DNA of 64,000 nt from Rhyzopertha dominica. Taxonomy: Eukaryota; Arthropoda; Insecta; Coleoptera; Bostrichidae. The notes under the pieces were generated by a model. That model did not search any database, had not been told where the DNA came from, and was given only the letters and a program-made list of their open reading frames with translations. Shown piece after piece: positions 57,101 to 64,000 of this stretch. The stretch lies in assembly GCA_025024175.1 (NCBI GenBank), contig QCXZ01000041.1, forward strand, positions 42,465,786 through 42,529,785. The letters run 5' to 3'. Position 1 is the first letter of the stretch. Every line of letters begins with the position of its first letter. The position numbers and the translations under genes were made by a program.

Positions 57101-60100
57101 CTAAAATTGGAGTTGGAATTCACATTAAAGTCTCTAGGTACGGGTGTTGAGTAGTTCATATCACCCAGCGAGTTGGTTATGATCTGGTTTAGGGCGAACG
57201 AGCCGGTTATTTCATCTTGTGCTGATTTTGGTTTTTTTATCTTGTCCTGATCTGTGTAGTAACGGGTTTTACTTTTTGGACCTGGAAAACATGTTTTATT
57301 AGAGAATGTTGAAAAATGTATTGTAGTTACTGTAAGCTATGGAACACCGTTTTACTATTTATTGGAAGAAAAAGTAATGTTTCACCAAAATTAACTATCC
57401 TGTTAAATGCAGAATATAAATAATGTTTCTAAAGAAATATTCGAATTCGAAAATTTATATAAGCTTTGGAAACATGATCCAAATAATGAAGCACTAAAAA
57501 ATGAATACTTAGAGATTNTAGAAAAAAAGACGCTAAAATAATGTTTGAAACTTTAGTGGCTAAAATTCTAAACAGTTGTGGAACTACATTAATTCTAATT
57601 TAGACAAAAAAAGTATAGAAATACAAATATAGATTTTATTTATGATAACAGTAATATTAAAATAGAAGAACCTAGACAAATAAGCAAATTTTTGTGAAAT
57701 TGGTAAAAAATTGAGCCAGAAGTAAAATCTACTTGCTAATGCTAGACCAACTCTACCAAAAATAAATAAAAGTAACATTTTTTTAACCCACAAAATCTGT
57801 CAAAATGTAAAGAATAATATATGACATGCAAAATAAATCTGGTGAAGTTGATAACATAAATATAAGATCAATACAAATTATGAATTTATTGTAGAACCTT
57901 TAAATTNTGTGTTTAACCTTTGAATAACCTATGCATAGAGCAGTCTGTCTGGCCAAATACACTTGAGTAAAGTATCAAACTACAGACCCATTTCATTGAA
58001 TTCGAATATTGGCAATTACAATCAAATTTATAGTTTAGTTGGTAGACACAATTTGGTTTTGTTAAGGGAAGGGGCACAAAAGATGCTTTACAATTTATAA
58101 CTAATTTAATTGACTACAAACTGGATAGAAGCAGACCTATAATTATAACTTTTTTAGATTTGGCAAAAGCCTTTGACACGGTTGATCATGGGATACTTTT
58201 AGATAAACTTTTTAATTACTGTTTAATTATCGTTGAGGTTGATCCAATGACTTTCATTTACTACCTAGTAATGTACAGCACTCTTAAGTATGCCATATAA
58301 TATATAAGTGTTGCCTTTTCAGTTAATTAATTAAAAATATAAACATAATATGTATGTTCAAGTATGTGCAGTAGATATATTTTATAGTAGCTTGCTTATG
58401 TCACTGGCGAAATGAAATATCACTCTTGTCATTTTGAATAAACAACATGCATATATACACAATAATCCAAACACCAAGTAGAAATCTTAAAAGACACTTG
58501 ACCCATGCAATGAATTGATTTGAAAACGATGTCCATAGTGTTTTTTGAACATTTATTACTCTGATATGGCAAATGTATAGTTGCCATCAAAATTAAAGAA
58601 ATCTACACATTTGAAATTACAGACATCAAATTTATTTAACTTTAGTTTAATGTAAGATAACAAGACCACCAGTATACAGAATTAATTAGTTTAATACAAA
58701 GTTAAGTATTATACTTTGCTATAAAGATGATGTAAAAACAAGTGACTGTTTCATTAATTTATTGCACATAAGAAAAATAAATTGTTGGCAAATGTATCAC
58801 AATAAAATAATCAGTTGTAAGTATATGTTTCGACATTACTGTATTTTTTTTTGTTGTCAGTTGAACTTGTACCATCACCATTTTGTATTATATTTTGTTT
58901 TAAAGCTATAGCCAACTTTTGAAAAATGTAACATTTCTGCAATTCTCAATATCTCGATTGGCTATGTAAACACAAAAAAACAGTAAAGACATTTTTATAG
59001 ATATTTTGATTGAATCCAATGGCGTACTCAGAATTTTTTTTTAGGGGGGGGACACATTTTAGAGATTTAATTCAAACATGCATTTTTTTAAATTGCAACC
59101 ATAGTTGGCTTTGCTATGGTTGAAAAAAACCTATTTTTTCTCAATAAGAAAATGTATATATTATTAATTATTTTTACCAATTTTGGTATTATTCCTTTTT
59201 TTGTAATCATTTAATGAGGTTTTACGGTTTTCGTTAAAGTGGATGTAAATAATGATGCTAAACAATGCATAGGTACTTATCTCCAAATAAATAATAATTT
59301 TCATTAGTTACATGGTCCTTTAGATTACCAATAAAAAATTGCATGAGTCAAATATGCATATATTATTTTTAATGGATTAAAATTTTTACTTAATAATATG
59401 GTTATATTGTGTTTTTCCTTATTGCATAGCCTCTTGGATGTAAACATAATCTGATTAAATTAATAAATAAACATTCGAATAGTTCCATAAAAAATGCAAG
59501 TTTGTGTTATATATAAAAAATGTGATCTGCAAAAAACAAATTTTGAATATGCTACTGAATTCAGATTAAAAATGTCTTTACAGCTTTGTCTATCTACATA
59601 CACAAGCAAGATATTGAGAGCTGAAGAAATGTTACATTTTCAAAAGTTGGCTGTAGTTTTAAATGGTGATGGTATAGCTCAACTCACAACAAAAAAGTAA
59701 TACAGTAATGTCAAAATGGTAACCCTCTAGCATTAATAATTACCAAGATGCCCTATAATTACAACAAAATTGGGACACACTGTAAATAGTAAAAAAACCT
59801 AATAATTGCAGGTTATATACTTTCTGGGTTTAGACTTGGAACAGATAATATGAGATAGAAAAATCCTTATAAATACAAAGCACTAAGTGTTGGTACCTTT
59901 GTCAGCCTAATTGGTGGCATAATAGAAAGTGAGCTTAATTCAGCTATAGCCAACTTTTGAATATTCTAACATTTCTTCAATTCTCAATATTTCGCTTGAG
60001 TATGTAGACACAAAAAAAATGTGAAGATATTTTCTATAAATAATTTTATTTTGACTTCTCAGAAACTTGCATTTTTTTAATGGAAGTTGGCTTTGCTATG

Positions 60101-63100
60101 GTTGAAAAGACCTATTTTTCTGAATAAGAAAATGTATATATTGTTAGGTTTATTTTTACTAATTTTGGTATTAAGTATTCTAATCTTTTTTAGTAATAAT
60201 AATCAGATTTTATGCAGGAGGCTATGAAACAAGAAAACACATACTACAATCATTTATATTATTAATGCAGTTCTTTTATTGGCAATCTAGGGTTTGTGTT
60301 ATATCTCAAAAATGTATCCTCTTAAAAAATTCTGAGTATGCCACTGGATTCAAAATAAAAATACCTATAAAAAATGTTTTTGCAGTTTTGTTTTGTATCT
60401 ATATACTCAAGCGAGATATTAAGAACTAAAGAAATGTTACATTTCAATTTAAAAAATGCAAGTTTGTGAGAATTCAAAATTAAATTATTTAGATATACAA
60501 ATGTTTTTTTTTTGTATCTACATACTCAAGCGAAATATTGAAACTGAAAATGTGTTAGATTCAAAAGTTGGCTAAACTCAGTTCAGCTCACAACAAAAAA
60601 GTAAGACATGCGATATGTAAGTTTTTAGTTTTAATTTTCTTTTTAAGAAAAGCTAAAAATCTCAATAACCTCTGGGCGAAAAACATTCTTTTCTTTTTAC
60701 ATTCCCCACAGTCGCAGAGCCAAAAAAAATTGTTTTAACAACTTTTTACAAATACTGAGGAAATACCTGCAAATAAGGAAAAAATGCAAAGAACTAAAAA
60801 TGTAGTTTGTTTAATGCTCGGCAACTTCATTTATATGTAGCCATTTCCTCGGCATTTGCAAAAAACTGTTGCGCGGTAATACTTTTTTGTACGTCTTTCA
60901 TGTTTAAATCTGGACACCGCTTTCTGACAACTTACACTTCTGTTTTCTAGGTCATTTCCCACCGATTCCACTAATTATCACAATTTCAATTTTTATTTTG
61001 CCTGGACTATTGGCAATATATTTTAGTTAAACATGCATTACAATCCTACCTGGCTTACGTTTTATTTCGTATTGGCAGGTGAGATCTATGACCTGGCAGT
61101 GATCAACGGTATTACCATCATTTCCATGCAGCTTCTCTTTCTCAGGTACCTTAAACGATTCTACCTTTACCGACGTGTCAGATCTCGGTACAACTTCTGG
61201 CAGTGGAGGTTTAACTTCAAAGATATCGGTGTTCGGGAGCTTCGGCTTTACTAACTCTATCGAAGTTTCAGGTTTATCACATAGTTTAGTACGTTCCTCT
61301 TGAGAGGGTGTCGGATTGACGGCAATCGTTTTCGATATCTCCAATTCAGTCAGGTTGCTCAGCGACCTCTCTATAATATTGTGATCGGTGACGTTGTTGA
61401 TCTGAACGGGTTTCAGCGGTTCACTTTTTTCCATTTTAGGCGGAGTGTTTCGTTCCATTTTTGTTGGGGAAACGACAGGTGCGGCTGAAACTGGCACGTT
61501 GTTCACCATGCTCTGATCCGGCTTGCTTTTTGGCGGGCTGTGGACGGCAGCACGTTTCTTGGGTTCGGGCGGTGTGATTCCGCAGACTTTCGAAAGTGAT
61601 GTTATCGACATCCAGCCATCCGGCCACAGTATCTGCAGGTCCTGTTTAACAAATTCGGCTAACCGACTCTCCAGTGAATCCTTCTTCTTCCCTTCCAATA
61701 TCAAACATCTCTTTCTCGACACAATTATATCCCTTACTGTCTTTTTCAATTCTTCCGTCCAAGGGAATCTCCTATGTGGAAGCCTCAGCTGTTTATTGTC
61801 TTCATTTTCCATGCTTTCTTTAGAAAACCTACAAAAGAAAAAGATCATACATATAGAAAAACTTTTTATTGGATACATGCTTACTTCTTCATAATGACCT
61901 TTTGACTTTCAGAATTATAGTTTTCTAGAACACCAGGCATTATCACATCTATTTCATCTTTCAACCTAGAAAATATAGATTAGTGTTTAACAGAAAGACC
62001 AACAAAGAAAGTTCAGAACTTACCGTGACAACTGTTGCCGTAGTGAGTTTTCCTCATTCTCGAGTGCAAGACGTTTGGTGCGTCGTATTAACGCTTCTTT
62101 CGTAGTTTTTACATAAGGTGCCAGATGTTCGTAAACTTTTGTTCTAGACGGTTTTCCTAAGCATTTACATTTTGTCTCTAAGCTAAAAATAAATGAAATG
62201 TTCAGCTGTATTCTTTCTGACATACCAAAATAATGCTATTATTTACTAACAACTTTGATTATAATATTCCAATGGAGTAAGAATAATATTTAAGAAATAC
62301 AAGTATGAACTACCAAATAATTGAAAAAGTTTATATTCTGATATAAAATGTGTCTGGTCAATTGGCCGTTGTATAATACTTTACTGATAGCAATTAGTAC
62401 CTCAAAGCCAAATTCAACAAAAAGTTTTAAGCATATCTCTTTAAATAAACTGCGAATAATTATTTTATCATGTGTTGTTATCTACTGCACTTAGTACATT
62501 TGTGATTCTTAGTTTTAATCTATTATAATTATTTTAAGTAATATGGAAATTGAATTATTTATATATGGTTGTTCGGAAAGTAATTTCGTTTTTTCCTGAC
62601 AGAGGACTTAATTGCATTTTTTTGCACCCAACTTCACATTTAAGCCGTATAATTTTTATATGCTTTGAGAGCTCACATAGCAAGGCTTATGTGTGAAAAA
62701 TTCCAATTAATTCTATGCAGTAGTTTTTGGTTGGTGCCCTTTTAAATATGGAGAGCGATAAGCAGCATTTTCAACATACCTTACTGTTTTACTACAGAAA
62801 GGGTACAAATGCTGTTCAAGCCAGAAAGAAATTGACCGATGTGTATGGAGAAGGTGTGTTGGCAGTACGCCAGTACCAGAACCGGTTCGCTAAATTTCGA
62901 TCTGGCAATTTTGATGTCGAATATGCACCACGTTCGGGAAGGCCGGTTGAAGCTGATAAAGATGCGATAAAGGCATTAGTTGATGCGAATAACAACACAT
63001 GAGATCGGATTGAGGTTAAATTTATCAAATTTAACAGTTTATGACCACTTGAAAGGCCTGGGATTATCCTCAAAGCTCGATGTATGGGTTTCCCATGTTT

Positions 63101-64000
63101 TCACAGAGAGGAATCTGTGTCGCCGCATTGACGTCTGCGATTCGCTTCTCAAACGTCACGAAAATGATCCGTTTCTGAAGCGCATCATCACTGGGGACGA
63201 AAAATGAGTTGTATACAACGTCAAACGCAAGAGGTCATGGAGCAAAAAAGATGAACCGGCTCAAACCATTTCTAAAGCCGATATTCACCAAAAAAAGGTG
63301 ATGCTGTCTGTTTGGTGGGATTTTAAAGGAATCGTTTTTTTTTTAGCTTTTACTGGATAACACAACGATTATTTCGGAAGTTTACTGTCATCAGCTGGAC
63401 AAACTGAATAATGCACTTCAACAGAAAAGGTCAGAACTAATCAACAGGAAAGGTGTAGTGTTTCAGCAAGACAACGTGAGACCTCACACAAGTTTAGTCA
63501 CTCGCCAAAAGCTTTTACAGCTTGAATGGATATAATGCCACACCCACCATATTCTCCAAACCTGGCACCATCGGATTATTATTTGTTCCGGTCACACCAA
63601 AATTTTTTAGACGGTAAAACCTTCACCTCAAATGAGGAGGTCAAAAATCACCTCAATCAGTTTTTTGCCAGCAAAGACCAAAAATTTTATGAGGGTGGAA
63701 TTATGCTACTACCAGAAAGATGGCAAAAGGTGCTGGACCAGAACGGCCAATATATAATTTAATAAAGTATTTGTTTATTATACGAAAATTGTCTTTCATT
63801 TCCACCAAAAAAAAAAAACGAAATTACTTTCCGAACAACTCAACAGTTACCTACTTACTTTAAGAACAAATCCCTCATAGGGTTGGAATAGATATTGATT
63901 TGATCTACACTAATATTTGTAGCAGTATTCTTAATGCTACTGATAACTCCTAAAATCTCAGCAGGCAAATTTTCTGGAAGTTTAACATGCTCATCATTAT
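54120..64000 (-). CDS. UBN1: Ubinuclein/yemanuclein homologue (HIRA histone chaperone complex), 5' end outside window
   Basis: Nine minus-strand exons with canonical GT-AG borders join in one frame: 64,000-63,859 (partial), 62,182-62,027, 61,965-61,885, 61,828-61,050, 57,281-56,747, 56,683-56,617, 54,555-54,495, 54,438-54,370 and 54,154-54,120 (stop TGA). The first four encode the ubinuclein middle domain: LPAEILGVISSIK, TKVYEHLAPYVKTTKEALIR, IDVIMPGVLENYN, then RRFPWTEELKKTVRDII and LWPDGWMSITSLSKVCG. The rest is low-complexity, Ser/Pro/Lys-rich and ends in KPHQKQ. Family members bind HIRA and help deposit histone H3.3 in the nucleus. The Hpc2-related domain that binds HIRA is N-terminal in the family and must lie beyond 64,000. 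Splice phases agree at all eight junctions, which strongly supports the model. No lesion was seen. Confidence 0.85.
54370..54438 (-). CDS. UBN1: Ubinuclein exon H
   Basis: 69 nt. Acceptor GAATTGCCAG, donor CAAG/GTATGG. Encodes GNLLDDMFSNILSEYGYSRQ, phase 1 in and out. Confidence 0.7.
54495..54555 (-). CDS. UBN1: Ubinuclein exon G
   Basis: 61 nt. Acceptor CTTAATTTCAG, donor CCAG/GTAAAT. Encodes LINNNHDQQNKLKNSIPLPP, leaving in phase 1. Confidence 0.7.
54556..56616 (-). other. Ubinuclein introns flanking exons F-G
   Basis: About 2 kb of intron between exons F and G, AT-rich, with no recognised mobile element or frame. Confidence 0.4.
56617..56683 (-). CDS. UBN1: Ubinuclein exon F
   Basis: 67 nt. 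Acceptor TTGTTTCTAG, donor CACAG/GTAAGT. Encodes VKYPHISNSSTSSHSVNDK; enters in phase 2 and leaves in phase 0. Confidence 0.7.
56747..57281 (-). CDS. UBN1: Ubinuclein exon E
   Basis: 535 nt. Acceptor ATGTTTTCCAG, donor GATAG/GTGCCA. Encodes KTRYYTDQDKIKKPKSAQ, then a Ser/Asn-rich disordered region. The only frame open across the exon is the one demanded by exon D. Confidence 0.75.
57405..58260 (+). pseudogene. Jockey/CR1-like LINE RT relic in a ubinuclein intron
   Basis: The plus strand, antisense to the host gene, reads FENLYKLWKHDPNNEALKNE (57,445-57,510), then NKSGEVDNINIRSIQIM (57,828-57,880), NLCIEQSVWPN, then GRGTKDALQFITNLIDYKLD and motif A ITFLDLAKAFDTVDHGILLD (58,070-58,205). Motifs B and C are missing, so the 3' half is lost. 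N bases at 57,518 and 57,907. Confidence 0.6.
58832..59712. mobile_element. Non-autonomous DNA element with long inverted ends, copy 1
   Basis: GACATTACTGTATT at 58,832 is matched by AATACAGTAATGTC ending at 59,712. The inverted arms run about 150 bp inward (CAACTTTTGAAAAATGTAACATTTCT..CAATATCTCG against its complement at 59,580-59,660). The 881-bp body is AT-rich and includes a poly(G) tract near 59,044. The 68-codon plus-strand frame at 59,494-59,700 is a translation of the right arm. Confidence 0.6.
59925..60615. mobile_element. Related element, copy 2, rearranged
   Basis: The left part AGCTATAGCCAACTTTTGAA (59,941) and the right part AAAAGTTGGCTAAACTCAGT...CAGCTCACAACAAAAAAG (60,560-60,602) match the arms of copy 1. 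An extra inverted arm (60,340-60,460, CAAGCGAGATATTAAGAACT) lies inside, so one copy has been nested or duplicated in another. Confidence 0.5.
61050..61828 (-). CDS. UBN1: Ubinuclein exon D
   Basis: 779 nt. Acceptor TCTTTTGTAG, donor GCCAG/GTAGGA. Carries the end of the middle domain (RRFPWTEEL, KRCLILEG, QILWPDGWMSI), then a disordered Pro/Ser/Lys-rich stretch with VIDLTC near its end, a SUMO-interaction-like hydrophobic patch (inference). The unspliced frame would read on to 61,027. Confidence 0.8.
61885..61965 (-). CDS. UBN1: Ubinuclein exon C
   Basis: 81 nt. Acceptor TATTTTCTAG, donor AAGAA/GTAAGC. Encodes LKDEIDVIMPGVLENYNSES. Phase 2 in and out. Confidence 0.8.
62027..62182 (-). CDS. 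UBN1: Ubinuclein exon B
   Basis: 156 nt. Acceptor TTATTTTTAG, donor CACG/GTAAGT. Encodes KCLGKPSRTKVYEHLAPYV and ALIRRTKRLALENEE, part of the helical middle domain. Enters and leaves in phase 2. Confidence 0.8.
62568..63840 (+). mobile_element. Mariner element antisense in a ubinuclein intron
   Basis: Inverted ends GGTTGTTCGGAAAGTAATTTCG (left, 62,569-62,590) and CGAAATTACTTTCCGAACAACT (right, 63,819-63,840) enclose 1.27 kb, the usual mariner length. It lies between ubinuclein exons A and B, with its right end about 20 bp from the exon A donor. The transposase inside is dead. Confidence 0.8.
62748..63762 (+). pseudogene. Mariner transposase, frameshifted
   Basis: ATG at 62,748 opens MESDKQHFQHTLLFYYRKG; then come the DNA-binding part with APRSGRPVEADKDAIKALVD, IITGDEK (first catalytic Asp), VVFQQDNVRPHTSLVTRQ (second), and PHPPYSPNLAPSDYYLF, ending at NGQYII and TAA near 63,762. 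The third catalytic position reads SPN, not the usual SPD. Lesions: a frameshift near 62,993, TGA at 63,206 in place of Trp, a poly(T) frameshift near 63,345, and a frameshift with stop near 63,530. Otherwise close to full length (about 338 codons), so moderately young. Confidence 0.8.
63859..64000 (-). CDS. UBN1: Ubinuclein exon A (partial)
   Basis: Open to the window edge. Donor GTAAGTAG follows TTCTTAAA; it ends in phase 2. Encodes LPENLPAEILGVISSIKN and the start of the middle domain. Confidence 0.8.

Noticed and set aside
61033..61894. Plus-strand frames of 62-123 residues
   Set aside because: They overlap, in antisense, the well-supported ubinuclein exon D.

Overview
This is a 64-kb piece of a transposon-rich, AT-rich arthropod nuclear genome, most likely an insect. 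The evidence is several mariner/Tc1 copies, R1-clade and Jockey/CR1-like LINE relics, a Penelope-like element, Mag-like and solo LTR pieces, and a spliced host gene with GT-AG introns. No bacterial, viral or organellar block was seen. Scattered N bases mark a draft assembly. The species cannot be fixed from sequence alone.

The only host protein-coding gene I can support is on the minus strand at 54,120-64,000. It is a ubinuclein/yemanuclein (HIRA-complex) homologue. Nine exons join in consistent reading phase, and the 5' end lies beyond the right edge of the window. Its largest intron (57,282-61,049) holds a LINE relic and two palindromic-ended DNA elements. Its first visible intron holds a 1.27-kb mariner in antisense orientation.

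The rest (1-54,000) is a graveyard of mobile DNA separated by unassigned sequence. From left to right: a tRNA-like SINE core in inverted flanks (0.1 kb); a nearly intact long-TIR mariner-like element with one stop in its transposase (0.4-3.3 kb); a second, decayed transposase (4.2-5.5 kb); a foldback element (6.6-7.3 kb); an LTR-PBS-gag fragment (10 kb); a GGTCTC-rich element (12 kb); LINE relics (14-17 kb); a Penelope-like RT with a 96-bp-armed hairpin (20.6-21.2 kb); a decayed R1-clade LINE (22.7-24.4 kb) beside a solo LTR with a 4-bp duplication (24.5 kb); a diverged duplication (27.2-28.5 kb); LTR and LINE pieces (29-32 kb); a TIR element with repetitive interior (32.4-33.3 kb); a tandem hammerhead-ribozyme unit (33.3-33.6 kb); a LINE with one stop and an ATT tail (35.7-37.6 kb); a young R1-clade LINE with an open 900-codon frame, poly(A) and an 11-bp target duplication (38.2-41.3 kb); two further LINE relics (42.4-46 kb); and two decayed mariners in opposite orientation (50.6-52.2 kb).

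The best candidates for a second look are the hammerhead-ribozyme tandem at 33.3-33.6 kb, which has a 239-nt monomer and retrozyme-like organisation, and the young R1-clade insertion. Weaker hammerhead-like cores recur near 4.0, 19.4, 20.7 and 25.7 kb.
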